DNA of 64,000 nt from Methanobrevibacter ruminantium M1 (GTDB lineage: Archaea; Methanobacteriota; Methanobacteria; Methanobacteriales; Methanobacteriaceae). This document shows, in pieces, positions 1 through 9,400 of the stretch. The DNA lies in contig NC_013790.1 of assembly GCF_000024185.1 (NCBI RefSeq), positions 682,001 through 746,000 of the forward strand. The letters run 5' to 3'. Under the pieces are notes generated by a model. It ran no database searches and was not told where the DNA came from. It saw only the letters and a list, made by a program, of their open reading frames with translations. The translations under genes and the position numbers were made by a program. The number at the start of each line of letters is the position of its first letter. Positions within the stretch are counted from its first letter, which is position 1.

Positions 1-1080
1 TTTGAAAGTCGTTTAGTAAATAATATAAAAGCGTCAATAGATGCGGAAGTGAAGGTTAACCAAGCAAGAATTTACATCTTTCCAAAAGAGTTTGATGATG
101 CAATAGAGAAACTGGAGAGGATATTTGGAATTGTATCATATTCTCCTGCAATATCCACCAAATCCACTTTTGAGGATATTGAAAAAACTGTTGGGGAATA
201 TGCAGAGCATCTTTATGAAGAAGGTCTTTTGGATGAGAACACTAAATTTGCAATAAGCTGCAGAAGGGTAGGTCAACATGAATTCTCTTCACAGGAAATG
301 GCTGCTTTTGCAGGGGCTGTTGTAGTTCGCAAATACTCTTGTCCTGTTGACTTGTCAAATCCAGAACTTACTATCTATCTTGAAGTAAGAGACGGCGATG
401 CTTATGTTTATCACGAAAAGATTGAAGGTCCGGGAGGCCTTCCTCTTGGAACTCAAGGAAAGGTCGTTTCACTTGTATCAAGTGGAATAGACTCTCCTGT
501 AGCTACATATCTTATGATGAAAAGAGGCTGTCAGGTTATTGCTTTATATTGTGATAATGAGCCTTATACTTCTCCTGAGGCACTGCAGAACTTTAATGAC
601 TTGATAGATCAATTGAATCTATATGCAAGCGGAGCTCCAATCAAAAGAAGGGTTGTAAAATATGGAGAATACCTTTCCACCTGTAAGGCGGAGGCTCCAG
701 ATAAGATGACTTGTGTTCTCTGCAAGTCTGGAATGTATAAGTTAGCTGGCAAATTGGCTAAAAAGCTTAATGCAGAGGCTGTTATTGATGGAAGCAGCTT
801 AGGTCAGGTAGCTTCCCAGACACTTCCAAACATACTTGCAACCCGTGAGGATCTTGATGTTCCGGTTTTAAGTCCCCTTATAGGTCTTGATAAATTGGAG
901 ATAACTAGAATTGCAGAGAAAATTGGCACATTCGAGATTTCCAAAAGGGATGATGGGGGCTGCAAGGCAGTTCCAAGGTATCCTGAAACAAATGCAGATT
1001 TGGAATTTGTAAAACAGGTAAAAGAAGAGATGAATCAGGATGAAGAGCTTGAAAAGGCTTTTAAGACCATTGTTTATTAG
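1..1080 (+). CDS. thiI: tRNA 4-thiouridine sulfurtransferase ThiI (5' partial)
   Basis: ATP-dependent tRNA sulfurtransferase that makes 4-thiouridine at position 8 of tRNA. The reading frame is open from base 1, so the true start lies outside the window; the GTG at 49 is only an internal codon. An N-terminal ferredoxin-like/THUMP part is followed by the PP-loop ATP site SSGIDS (nt 478-495; usual form SGGIDS). A CxxC pair (CVLC, nt 712-723) and a third cysteine in GGCKAVP match the methanogen-type ThiI, which lacks a rhodanese domain and uses three cysteines that can hold an Fe-S cluster. No rhodanese domain is present here. Family assignment is firm; the cluster role is taken from the family. 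Confidence 0.93.
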   Translation, partial: FESRLVNNIKASIDAEVKVNQARIYIFPKEFDDAIEKLERIFGIVSYSPAISTKSTFEDIEKTVGEYAEHLYEEGLLDENTKFAISCRRVGQHEFSSQEMAAFAGAVVVRKYSCPVDLSNPELTIYLEVRDGDAYVYHEKIEGPGGLPLGTQGKVVSLVSSGIDSPVATYLMMKRGCQVIALYCDNEPYTSPEALQNFNDLIDQLNLYASGAPIKRRVVKYGEYLSTCKAEAPDKMTCVLCKSGMYKLAGKLAKKLNAEAVIDGSSLGQVASQTLPNILATREDLDVPVLSPLIGLDKLEITRIAEKIGTFEISKRDDGGCKAVPRYPETNADLEFVKQVKEEMNQDEELEKAFKTIVY

Positions 1081-1206
1081 AAAAGATTATTTGAATAGAT
1101 TGGAGAGTTAAAGTTATTTATAAATTTTTTTTTAATAAAAATCGATTGAATTTTGGGATTTAAAGTTTTTCAAAGTTTTTTTTTAATAATGGATTAGGTG
1201 TATTCT

Positions 1207-1833
1207 ATGAGGGATTGTAGCAATTGCAATAGGGAATCTTGCCTTTTGCAGAAAGTAGCAGGAATAATAATGGTTTTTGGCAGCTTATACTATATTCTTG
1301 CTGAATTGATTTCAGCAGGATTTTTCAATGATTCCTTAATCAACACCTATCTTTTTCATACCATTTCAGAATTGGGAGTTCCTGTGGCCAATTCTCCTTT
1401 ATCCTTTTTAATGAATTCTGCTTTTATTCTAATTGGAATTACTCTTTTATTAGGTTATTTTGCTAAGTTTAGGGATTTTATTATAAAATATAAATTAATC
1501 ATTTCCATTTTGGCGGTCATTACAGCTCTTGGAGTGATAATTGTTGGCTTTATTCATGCTGGAAATCCATTGACTGATGGCTATCATAGTTTAGGCGCTG
1601 TTATGGCTATCCTTGGCGGAAATGTGATGCTGATTCTTGTTTCAAGAGCTATGGCTGAATTTGAAAGCTATCAGAAAATCACTTTTATATTGGGAATTAT
1701 TGGATTTATTGTCTTTTGGATAATGTTTTTCAATCTAGAAAGCCTTTATATGCCTGTCTTTGAAAGATTATCTGTTTATACCTTAATAATCTGGAATTTT
1801 ATGACTGGTTTTTATTTGTATAAAAATAGTTAA
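1207..1833 (+). CDS. DUF998-type membrane protein
   Basis: A protein of about 208 residues with six or so hydrophobic helices and a short Cys-rich N-terminus (CSNC...C). The conserved His-Ser-Leu-Gly-Ala patch between helices and the ERLSVYTLIIWN stretch near the C-terminus fit the DUF998 family of integral membrane proteins, whose function is not known. The ATG at 1207 is preferred over the GTG at 1198, because AGGTG at 1195-1199 lies at proper spacing before it. It is followed after 41 bases by the TMEM175-like locus on the same strand; joint transcription is possible but no functional link is evident. Confidence 0.7.
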   Translation: MRDCSNCNRESCLLQKVAGIIMVFGSLYYILAELISAGFFNDSLINTYLFHTISELGVPVANSPLSFLMNSAFILIGITLLLGYFAKFRDFIIKYKLIISILAVITALGVIIVGFIHAGNPLTDGYHSLGAVMAILGGNVMLILVSRAMAEFESYQKITFILGIIGFIVFWIMFFNLESLYMPVFERLSVYTLIIWNFMTGFYLYKNS

Positions 1834-1874
1834 CTTTTATTTTGTTTATATATTAAAAAATACATACTATAATT

Positions 1875-3015
1875 ATGAACACTAACAGATTTGAAACATT
1901 TTTTGATGCGATTATAGCAATCATAATCACAGTTCTTGTATTAAAGTTATCACAGCCTGCAGCTCCTACCGTTCCTGCATTTTTAGCCTTAAATGCAAGG
2001 TTTATAACTTATGCAATCTGTTATTTGGCCCTTTTTATCATTTGGTATGATAATCATAATTTATTCCAGGTAGTTGAAGAGATAAATAATACTGTATTGA
2101 TTATTTATGCCATTCAGATGTTTGCAATTTCTCTTCTTCCTTATTTTGCTACTTGGGTGGCATTGAATGTGAATTCAATTGCTGCTGAGACAATGTTTGG
2201 AATCGATTTTCTTGCAATACTTATTCTTTATGTATTGTCTATTTATGCGGTTTATAGGGCTGACCCCTATAATTGCGGAATATCTAAAAACAATTTCAGA
2301 AAGATCTATTGCTATATTCCGATTATAATCGTTCTTATAGGGATTTTTAATAAGCTATACAGTTTATACTCCAGGAATATTTGTCTGCATTCTGATTGCA
2401 CTGATTTGCTGGCTTTTCTTTTCAAGACTTCAAAGACCTGATGACGGTTCAACCGAACGGTTTGAAGCATTTATTGATGCAGTTATTGCCATTGTGATTA
2501 CAGTGATTGTCCTTGAGATTCCAATGGCTGTAGATGGATCTTGGGGAGCTTTGCTTGATATAAAATTGGAATTTATTGTTTATGCAGTAAGTTTTATCGT
2601 TTGCTTTAACTTTTGGAATTATAACAATAATGTTTTTAGCATGGTAAATAAGATAGATCATAAGGTTATCTGGTCAATAGGCATTGCAATGTTTTTCCTA
2701 TCTTTAATTCCTTATTTGACTACATTCGTTGCCTTAAATCCTGATGCATTCTTGCCTAGCTTCTTATATGGTTTGGACTTTATAATCGTTGCTATTTTGA
2801 CAATTTTTACTATAAATGCTTTAAAGAATTCGGATAAGGCAAATATTGCTCTTCAGATAGCATTGGCAGATAATCAGCCATATGTTACAACAATCGTATT
2901 TGTATTGTTTGGAATGATCGTTGGCTATTTTATTTATCCATTGGCTATTGTGATTGCATGCTTGTTTTCAATAATTACTCTATGGTTAATTTCTTATTAT
3001 AAAAAGCATGGCTAA
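1875..3015 (+). pseudogene. two-repeat TMEM175-type K+ channel, frameshifted
   Basis: Two reading frames encode the halves of one protein. The first (1875-2441) begins with RFETFFDAIIAIIITVLVL and the second reading, open from 2341, contains RFEAFIDAVIAIVITVIVL. Both match the R-x3-[F]-x-D signature of TMEM175 (DUF1211) potassium channels at the start of a six-helix repeat. Frame 3 reads ...IIIVLIG and frame 1 continues ...LISYTVYTPGIFVCILIALICWLFF, so a single extra base near 2338-2349 (GGG or T5 run) breaks one chain of about 380 residues with twelve helices. Prokaryotic members usually have one repeat per chain; a tandem arrangement resembles the animal protein. A second product starting at 2494 would lack the filter-bearing first helix. 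Real decay or a sequence error cannot be told apart here. Confidence 0.72.
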
Positions 3016-3590
3016 TTATTCTTTAAACTAAAAATGATTTGCTATTTTTTTCTTTTTTTCTTTTTAATTTGATTTCTAATCTTTTTCTATTCATTTTGAT
3101 TTGATTCATTATTTTTTTCTATTTTTTTTTAATTTCGATTCTATATTTTTTTATTTTTTTCTATTCTTTTTAATTCAATCATTAATTTTTTCATTCTTTT
3201 ATTCTATTTAATCACTCATTTTAATAAAGATTCGATTTTAAATCATAATTATTATATATAATATAAATCAAAAATAATAATGTATATTAAATAACTAAAG
3301 GAATTATCATATATTTCTATTTAGTTATTTAAAAAGTATTTAGTTTGATTAATAATTTAATTATTTTATATTAGCTATTAATTCAGTAATTAATTATTAT
3401 AACAATTAGTTATTAATAATATAATTATTCCTTAATAGTTAATTGCTATAATAGTTAATTATTATTCTTATATTATGAATTAAAGCTAAATATTTGCACT
3501 ATTTGACTAAAAAAAGCATATTATCTAGTTAAATAGTATTTATAGTATTTTACTATATTTTGTATATTTTATTTACTGAGGTGTTTTAAG
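3016..3590. promoter_or_regulatory. AT-rich leader of fbp with promoter
   Basis: 575 bases without a gene. The left half is T-rich low complexity, the right half a mix of ATTA-type repeats. TATA-like stretches (TTTATAGTA near 3538) precede the strong ribosome binding site GAGGTG at about 3580, 6-8 bases before the fbp ATG. No other gene or RNA is evident. Confidence 0.45.
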
Positions 3591-4691
3591 ATGAAAACTA
3601 CTGTAAGTGTAATCAAAGCGGATATTGGAAGTGTTTCCGGACACTGTGTATCTCATCCTGCATTAATGGAAAAATGTGATGAGGTTTTAGCTAATGCTTT
3701 AGAAACTGGAATTCTTGAAGATTACTATATAACCCGTTGTGGTGACGACATTGATTTAATCATGACCCACAGAAACGGTGAATTGAACGAAGAAGTTCAC
3801 AAAACTGCATATGATGCTTTCATTCAAGCAACTGAAATTGCAAGAGACTTAAAATTATACGGTGCAGGTCAAGACTTATTATCTGACACTTTCTCTGGAA
3901 ACGTTAAAGGTATGGGTCCAGGCTGTGCAGAAATGGAATTTAAAGAAAGAAGAAGTGACCCTGTAATTGTATACTGTATGGATAAGACTGAACCTGGTGC
4001 ATTCAACTTGCCTATATTCAAGATCTTTGCAGACCCATTCAACACTGCAGGACTTGTAATTGACCCAAGTTTACATGACGGATTCAGTTTTGAAGTCTTT
4101 GATGTAATGGAACACAAAAAAGTAGTATTAGACTGTCCTGAAGAAATGTACGACTTACTTGCATTAATCGGTTCCACTGGAAGATACGTAATTAAAAGAG
4201 TATTTAAGAAAAACGGTGAAATCGCAGCAGCAGTAAGTACTGACAAATTAAACATGTTAGCTGGTGAATACGTTGGTAAAGACGACCCTGTAGCTATTGT
4301 AAGAGCTCAATCTGGTTTCCCTGCTAATGGTGAATGTGTAGAACCATTTGCATTCCCTCACATGGTAAGTGGATGGATGAGAGGTTCCCACAACGGTCCT
4401 ATGATGCCAACCAGCCAAGAAGAAGCTAACCCAATCAGATTTGACGGACCTCCTAGGGTTGTAGGTTTAGGTTTCCAAGTAACTGATGCTAAATTAGTCG
4501 GTCCTGTAGACTTATTTGACGACCCTGCATTTGATGAAACCAGAAGACAATCTGCAAACATTGCAACCTACATCAGAAGACACGGTCCATTCGAACCACA
4601 CAGATTACCATCTGAAGAGATGGAATACACTTCATTACCTGGCGTAATGGAAAAATTAGAACCTAGGTTCGAAGATATGGATGATGACTAA
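3591..4691 (+). CDS. fbp: fructose-1,6-bisphosphate aldolase/phosphatase (bifunctional)
   Basis: The archaeal type V enzyme that condenses triose phosphates and dephosphorylates the product to fructose 6-phosphate, making gluconeogenesis one-way. At 366 residues it has normal full length. The Mg-binding residues seen in the family are present: Asp11, His18, Asp52-Asp53 and the acidic pair Asp231-Asp232. The Schiff-base lysine lies in Tyr227-Val-Gly-Lys230. The C-terminal segment PSEEMEYTSLPGVMEKLEPRF is also typical. Codon use is biased toward favoured codons (GGT, GAC, CCT), as expected of a highly expressed gene. The gene stands alone with its own promoter and is followed by a distinctive hairpin. 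Confidence 0.97.
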   Translation: MKTTVSVIKADIGSVSGHCVSHPALMEKCDEVLANALETGILEDYYITRCGDDIDLIMTHRNGELNEEVHKTAYDAFIQATEIARDLKLYGAGQDLLSDTFSGNVKGMGPGCAEMEFKERRSDPVIVYCMDKTEPGAFNLPIFKIFADPFNTAGLVIDPSLHDGFSFEVFDVMEHKKVVLDCPEEMYDLLALIGSTGRYVIKRVFKKNGEIAAAVSTDKLNMLAGEYVGKDDPVAIVRAQSGFPANGECVEPFAFPHMVSGWMRGSHNGPMMPTSQEEANPIRFDGPPRVVGLGFQVTDAKLVGPVDLFDDPAFDETRRQSANIATYIRRHGPFEPHRLPSEEMEYTSLPGVMEKLEPRFEDMDDD

Positions 4692-4693
4692 TT

Positions 4694-4730
4694 CAAGCTT
4701 TTTTTTGGCCTACGGCCAAAAAACCTTGAT
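4694..4730 (+). terminator. hairpin element after fbp (repeat family copy 1)
   Basis: Perfect inverted repeat TTTTTTGGCC-TAC-GGCCAAAAAA (4701-4723) a few bases after the fbp stop, flanked by CAAGCTT and CCTTGAT. A near copy, with a compensatory G/C swap inside the stem, follows the ABCE1 gene at 11620-11655 in the same orientation relative to its gene. Probably a transcript 3'-end or terminator structure. Confidence 0.65.
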
Positions 4731-4873
4731 TAAAAATTTTTTTGCACAATTTCTTTAAGATTCCTCTTAAAGATTTTGTTTTTTTTATTAGTTTTTTAAT
4801 TAGTTTTACTATATTAGAACAAATTTATTTTTTTTCAAAGAATATTATTGTTTTTTATTAAAGGGGGTATAAA

Positions 4874-5251
4874 ATGAGTTTTTGTCCAAATTGTGGAGTG
4901 GAACGAAAAGAAGGAAGTCATTTTTGCCATCATTGTGGCTATGATTATAGAGAAGCTAATTCATCTGGGATGGGCTCTAGTTCTAGTTCTGATTCACAAG
5001 TAAATCAGAATCCTAGTTTTAATTCTCAAGTAAATCAAAGTTCTACTTATAATGTCCCAACAAAGCAAAATCCTCATAATTTTGCTAAGATCACTGGTTA
5101 TATATTGTCCTTTTTAATACCTGTATTTGCAATCGTAATTGGTATATATTTGATTTTATCTAAAAATGAGGAAGTTCATAAACATGGAATAATTATTATC
5201 GGAATTTCTATAGTTGTTCAAATACTTTCTATGATTTTTATGATGGGTTAA
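4874..5251 (+). CDS. zinc-ribbon membrane protein
   Basis: A 125-residue protein. An N-terminal double-CxxC zinc ribbon (CPNC at residue 4 and CHHC at about 18) is followed by a Ser/Asn/Gln-rich linker with an imperfect internal duplication (SQVNQNPSFN / SQVNQSSTYN). Two transmembrane helices follow, with a short loop (LSKNEEVHKHG) between them. The strong ribosome binding site GGGGGT precedes the ATG. Such zinc-ribbon-plus-TM proteins are common in Methanobrevibacter; no function is known. It lies alone between fbp and a convergent acetyltransferase. Confidence 0.7.
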   Translation: MSFCPNCGVERKEGSHFCHHCGYDYREANSSGMGSSSSSDSQVNQNPSFNSQVNQSSTYNVPTKQNPHNFAKITGYILSFLIPVFAIVIGIYLILSKNEEVHKHGIIIIGISIVVQILSMIFMMG

Positions 5252-5304
5252 ATTCGTTTTTTAACTATTTTAAACTTTTTTTCTTTAAATGCTGTTTTTT
5301 TTAA

Positions 5305-5817
5305 TTACTTTTTCTCTAAAAACATAGCTATTTCATAGAATTCTTCTCCGGTATAATCCTTATTTTTTAAATCACAATAATATTTAAATCCTAATTTTTC
5401 TAAAACTCTTTTAGATTGATGATTTTCATATTTAAAACTAGCATAAATTTTATTTATATCAATGTCTTCAAAGGCATGTCTGATGAGTTCATTGCATGCT
5501 TCTACTACTAATCCTTGGCCCCAATATTCCTCTCCAATCCAATAGCCTAATTCTACACCTTCATTTTCCCACTTGTGATTAGTATCTGGATAGAATAAAA
5601 GCCCTACACATCCTATTGCCTTATCATTTATTGTAATTGCATAAGTTTCTTTTTTTGCAAAAATAGTTTTTATAATCTCTAAGCTCTCTTCAACGCTTTT
5701 ATGTGGTGGCCATCCTGCAATAGGTCCAATCTTTGGATTTTTAGCAAAATGATATAAGCATTCTGCATCTTCCTCTTTCCAAGGTCTTAAAATAAGTCGT
5801 GCTGTTTTTAAAATCAT
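5305..5817 (-). CDS. GNAT acetyltransferase (RimJ/RimL type)
   Basis: A 170-residue acetyltransferase starting ILKTARLILRPW, the usual beginning of the RimJ/RimL group. The acetyl-CoA loop is WGQGLVVEA, followed by a helix and NHQSKRVLEKLGFKY, the typical C-terminal signature. Family members acetylate N-termini of ribosomal proteins or small molecules; the substrate here cannot be told. It converges with the zinc-ribbon gene, their ends being 53 bases apart. Confidence 0.85.
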   Translation of the reverse strand: MILKTARLILRPWKEEDAECLYHFAKNPKIGPIAGWPPHKSVEESLEIIKTIFAKKETYAITINDKAIGCVGLLFYPDTNHKWENEGVELGYWIGEEYWGQGLVVEACNELIRHAFEDIDINKIYASFKYENHQSKRVLEKLGFKYYCDLKNKDYTGEEFYEIAMFLEKK

Positions 5818-5990
5818 AATTAATGATTTATTTTATAAGTTATTTAAAATTAATTAATTTTTTAAAAAAAGAGTAAATATGTAAGATAAGTGAGTAAGTA
5901 TTGATAAAATAAGTAAAAATAAGTAAGTAGGGGTAAGAATAGATAAGAATTGCTAAAAAATGGTAAAAAATAAAATTATTATTAATGGAA

Positions 5991-6182
5991 TTAGTCTAAA
6001 ACGCCAAGCTGGTCTAATTCATCAATAATAATGTCGTGGGAAATTTTAGTCATGATTTCTTTAATCAGGAATTTTTCGCTACCTTTGCTGGTATAGCCGT
6101 TTTTTTCTAAAATTTCAGTTAATTGATCTTTAGAAAGGTCTTCTAAAATAATTCTAATTTCAGTAACATCCACATCTGCCAT
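5991..6182 (-). CDS. small acidic helical protein, unknown
   Basis: A 63-residue soluble protein with two predicted helices and a Lys/Gly turn (LSKDQLTEILEKNGYTSKGSEKFLIKEIM), which resembles a small SAP-like or helix-turn-helix fold but shows no clear family motif. It is supported by a good ribosome binding site (GGAGATGAT) 3-8 bases before the ATG and by ordinary codon use. Upstream at 6330-6348 lies the palindrome TTATCAAA-TAG-TTTGATAA, a possible operator. No function can be assigned. Confidence 0.6.
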   Translation of the reverse strand: MADVDVTEIRIILEDLSKDQLTEILEKNGYTSKGSEKFLIKEIMTKISHDIIIDELDQLGVLD

Positions 6183-6560
6183 TTCATCATCTCCTATCTT
6201 TAAGAATTTTTTGTTTTATTTTTTGTTTTAGTTTATTTGAATCTTTTTGTTTTTAAATTTAAAAAATTGCTCTTAATGTCTTGAATAAATATTTATTTGT
6301 GAAAGTATTTATATTTTTTTGTTTTATACTTATCAAATAGTTTGATAATATACGAATTAAATTTTTATCATTCCCTAATTTTCATAATTCTATAATTTAT
6401 CGATCTTTCAATTTTTTAATTTTTTAATTTTTTTATTGAAAGTTTGTCTAAAATTATTAAAATCTTAAGTTATGTCAATTTGATTAATAATTTTAATGTC
6501 AAGTTTGATTATTGTATGGTTTACCATATTAAACTATAATTTAATCAATCGAATTTTTAA
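6183..6560. other. intergenic spacer with palindrome
   Basis: 378 A/T-rich bases upstream of the 63-residue gene. It holds a 19-base palindrome at 6330-6348 (TTATCAAA-TAG-TTTGATAA), suitable as a binding site, and a smaller one, TGGTTTACCA, near 6515. TATA-like sequences are too frequent to single one out. No RNA gene or ORF of note. Confidence 0.35.
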
Positions 6561-6803
6561 TTAAATTAATCCATGAATCATTCTTAGCGCATCTAACAAG
6601 CCGTGGCTATATTCAATGCAACCAAAAGCAGTTCTTGTGTCTTTTTTCTCTAGGTAATATTTTGAATCATTCCAGTAATCTATTGCCCTATCATAAACTT
6701 CCTTTTCTTTTCCTTCAAACTTGATGTCTTCAACTTGATTAAGATTTCTTTCAAGTTTGGCAATATCAATTGCTATCTTTTCTTCACTTTCCAAATCTTT
6801 CAT
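6561..6803 (-). CDS. DUF357 family protein
   Basis: An 80-residue helical protein with the archaeal DUF357 core: a Tyr-containing helix, then YYLEKKDTRTAFGCIEYSHG and LLDALRMI, which match the family's sequence closely. It starts after GAGGCAAT. It lies 125 bases downstream of the CDP-alcohol phosphatidyltransferase gene on the same strand; this pairing is common in methanogens and suggests co-transcription. Biochemical role unknown. Confidence 0.85.
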   Translation of the reverse strand: MKDLESEEKIAIDIAKLERNLNQVEDIKFEGKEKEVYDRAIDYWNDSKYYLEKKDTRTAFGCIEYSHGLLDALRMIHGLI

Positions 6804-6928
6804 TTTATTGCCTCGAACAATTTTTATTATTTTATCATTATCTTATTTTATCATTATCTATCTTATCATTTTCATTAATTTATTATTTTATTAGTCTATC
6901 ATTTTTATTCTTATTATTAATTTAGAAT

Positions 6929-7525
6929 CTACAATCTTCTTTGTGGGATTTTCTTTTTATTTAGCTCTTTCCAGACGTGGTAAACTCTTTGGCCTACTGT
7001 AAAGTATGAAAGAACTACAAGTATGTAGATAAAGTATGTGAAAATTATATCTGAATTGAATATGAATGCAATTACCGCTCCCACCATAAGAATTATCAAT
7101 CTAACTGCACGTTCGGCTATTCCAGTATTGCACTCAACTCCTTGTGATTCGGCTCTTGCCTTTACATAGCTTACTGTAATTGCTGAATGGATTGCTAAAA
7201 CTCCAACAAACCAATTACAATAACCTCCAAAGATTATTCCAATGAATATGATTGCATCTGCAAATCTGTCCATTGTAGAGTCTAGAAATGCACCAAATGG
7301 GCTTGATCTGTTGTGGTATCTTGCTACAGCTCCATCAACAACATCTAAAAATCCGCTAAGAAGTATGAATAATGCTCCGCCAATCAAATTCCCTGTAGCA
7401 AAGAAATATGCAGATATTATAGCTAAAAATGGCGAAATTATAGTTACAATATTTGGATTTATATTTAATCGGCTGGCTATAGGTTCTAATATTTTTGTGA
7501 GAAATGGTCTTAAACTTTCAAGCAT
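6929..7525 (-). CDS. CDP-alcohol phosphatidyltransferase, likely archaetidylinositol phosphate synthase
   Basis: Integral membrane enzyme of archaeal lipid synthesis. The CDP-alcohol motif D-G-x2-A-R-x8-G-x3-D-x3-D is present as DGAVARYHNRSSPFGAFLDSTMDRFAD, about residues 63-90, surrounded by six hydrophobic helices (198 residues in total, normal length). The Methanothermobacter homologue makes archaetidylinositol phosphate from CDP-archaeol and inositol 1-phosphate; the substrate here is inferred from sequence type and the DUF357 neighbour. No clear ribosome binding site precedes the ATG, so the mRNA may be nearly leaderless. Confidence 0.82.
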   Translation of the reverse strand: MLESLRPFLTKILEPIASRLNINPNIVTIISPFLAIISAYFFATGNLIGGALFILLSGFLDVVDGAVARYHNRSSPFGAFLDSTMDRFADAIIFIGIIFGGYCNWFVGVLAIHSAITVSYVKARAESQGVECNTGIAERAVRLIILMVGAVIAFIFNSDIIFTYFIYILVVLSYFTVGQRVYHVWKELNKKKIPQRRL

Positions 7526-7683
7526 AATTTTAATTATATTGATTTACTAATATATATTTAATTAGTTTTTAATTAGTTTTTTAAAATTAGAAAAATATTT
7601 TCTATTTTTTCATTCCTTTAGATAAGAAATTTAGATGTGGATATTCATTAATAGAAAAATTTAATCATTTTGGTGAATTGTTT

Positions 7684-8349
7684 ATGAAAATATTTAAAAT
7701 GAATCCTGAAAATCCAGATATGGATCTTATAGATGAGGCTATTGACATTATGGCTCAAGGAGGAGTTATATTATATCCTACAGACACTGTCTATGGCTTG
7801 GGAGCAAATATTTTCAATAATCAGGCTGTTCAACGAATTTATAAAATTAAGCATAGGGAAAGATCAAAGCCATTATCTGTTTTGGTTTCGGATATTGAAA
7901 GCTTGGAGCTTATCGCTCATTTAGATGATCATTCACGTGAAGTGGTTAATAAATGGCTTCCAGGACCTTTTACTTTTATTTTAAACAAGCAAAAGACTGT
8001 TTCTCCCTATGTAAGTTCAAGCACTAAAGTAGGTGTTAGGATTCCAGATAATAAGATTGCAAGAGAATTGGCTTCCATTTTTCCAATAACAACTACAAGT
8101 GCAAATATTGCAAATGAAGAGACTTTATCTAATCCACATGACATATTAAAACAAATTGGTGATTGCATTGATTTGGCTATTGATGTTGGAGACTTGACTG
8201 GGGGAAAGCCATCAACTGTGATTGATTTGACTTCTGCTAAACCTTCTTTAGTTAGGAAAGGACTAATTTCAAATGATTTGGAATCTATTAAAGAAGATAT
8301 TGGTGATATGGACTCTAATAAAAATGATATTGATGATATGAACTTATAA
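7684..8349 (+). CDS. L-threonylcarbamoyladenylate synthase (Sua5/YrdC)
   Basis: First enzyme of the universal t6A tRNA modification: it makes threonylcarbamoyl-AMP from threonine, bicarbonate and ATP. The YrdC fold shows YPTDTVYGLG, the K-H-R-x2-S-K-P motif and TTTSANIANE, all positioned as in the family. The protein is about 221 residues, longer than the YrdC core and ending in an acidic Asp/Asn tail (KEDIGDMDSNKNDIDDMNL). It lacks a full Sua5 C-terminal domain. ATG 7684 fits the GGTGA at 7672-7676 better than the upstream TTG. Confidence 0.9.
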   Translation: MKIFKMNPENPDMDLIDEAIDIMAQGGVILYPTDTVYGLGANIFNNQAVQRIYKIKHRERSKPLSVLVSDIESLELIAHLDDHSREVVNKWLPGPFTFILNKQKTVSPYVSSSTKVGVRIPDNKIARELASIFPITTTSANIANEETLSNPHDILKQIGDCIDLAIDVGDLTGGKPSTVIDLTSAKPSLVRKGLISNDLESIKEDIGDMDSNKNDIDDMNL

Positions 8350-8704
8350 TCTGTTTTATTTAGGGAGATTGGAAATTCTTCTTTCAAGTCTAAATTGTTT
8401 TCATCCTGTTAGATTTGCTTTATTTTTGGCATAATTTTTATTTAGCTTAGGTCAAAGTTGTTTCAATATTAAAGCAATATTGATGTGAAAAATATCAAGA
8501 TTTTTCAATAAAAAATTAGATTTAAATAATTGAACTTAAATAGATTTATTTAGCATTTATGTGAAAACTTTTGTTAAAAGTTTTTAATTAATTATCTAAA
8601 AGATTTAGAAAATATTTTTTAAAAAGTTTTAAATAATTTTTAAAAGAGCAAATAATCAATTTATTCATTTATTCGTTTATTAATTAAGATTAAAGGTTAA
8701 AACT
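8350..8704. other. AT-rich spacer before radB
   Basis: 355 bases without a gene. It contains several AT-rich TATA-like segments and a radB leader ending in TTAAAGGTTAAAACT just before the ATG. Nothing else stands out. Confidence 0.3.
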
Positions 8705-9400
8705 ATGAAAATTTTATCTACTATGCAAGATTATGAAAAAATATCCACTAATTCTCCTTTAGATGAATTGTTAGATGGGGGAATTGATAAAAGAACTATC
8801 ACTCAGATTTACGGACCTCCAGGTGTTGGAAAAACCAATGTTTCCTTAAATATTGCAGTTAATGTTGCAAGAAGTGGAAAAAAGGTAATCTATATTGATA
8901 CCGAAGGGGGAATCTCTGTTGAGAGGATTAAGCAAATATCTGGTGAAGATTTTGATAATGTTGCTAAAAATATAGTTGTCTTTGAACCGACTTCATTTAA
9001 GGAACAGGAAGAGGATTTGGAACTGATTGAAGATTGGCTAGCTTCTAATAACAGTGAAGTGGAATTAATCGTTCTTGATTCTGCTGTTGCATTGTTTAGG
9101 GTTGAAGACGATAAGTCAAGATCACATCTTTTAGGTAAGCAAATGCAGCAGCTTGCTAAATTTGCAGTTGATTATGATTTGGCTGTTTTAGTGACAAATC
9201 AAATCTATGCCTCCTTTGAGGAAGACAGTGATGAAATGGCTCCTGTTGGTGGAACAATCATTCAATATAGGAGCAAAATCATTATTGAATTGAAACGTGA
9301 AGAAGGAAGCAGTGAAAGAATTGCCATTTTAAAACGCCATAAAACCCGAAGGGAAGGATTAGCTATTCATTTCTCAATTACAAATAATGGAATTGAATGA
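8705..9400 (+). CDS. radB: DNA repair and recombination protein RadB
   Basis: RecA-family paralogue that modulates the RadA recombinase in Euryarchaeota. The Walker A motif GPPGVGKT is at residues 37-44; a Walker B segment (LIVLDSAVALFR) lies near 120; the protein has no N-terminal HhH domain, as is usual for RadB (231 residues). The C-terminal IAILKRHKTRREG and ISNNGIE-like end agree with the family. Transcribed alone. Confidence 0.95.
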   Translation: MKILSTMQDYEKISTNSPLDELLDGGIDKRTITQIYGPPGVGKTNVSLNIAVNVARSGKKVIYIDTEGGISVERIKQISGEDFDNVAKNIVVFEPTSFKEQEEDLELIEDWLASNNSEVELIVLDSAVALFRVEDDKSRSHLLGKQMQQLAKFAVDYDLAVLVTNQIYASFEEDSDEMAPVGGTIIQYRSKIIIELKREEGSSERIAILKRHKTRREGLAIHFSITNNGIE

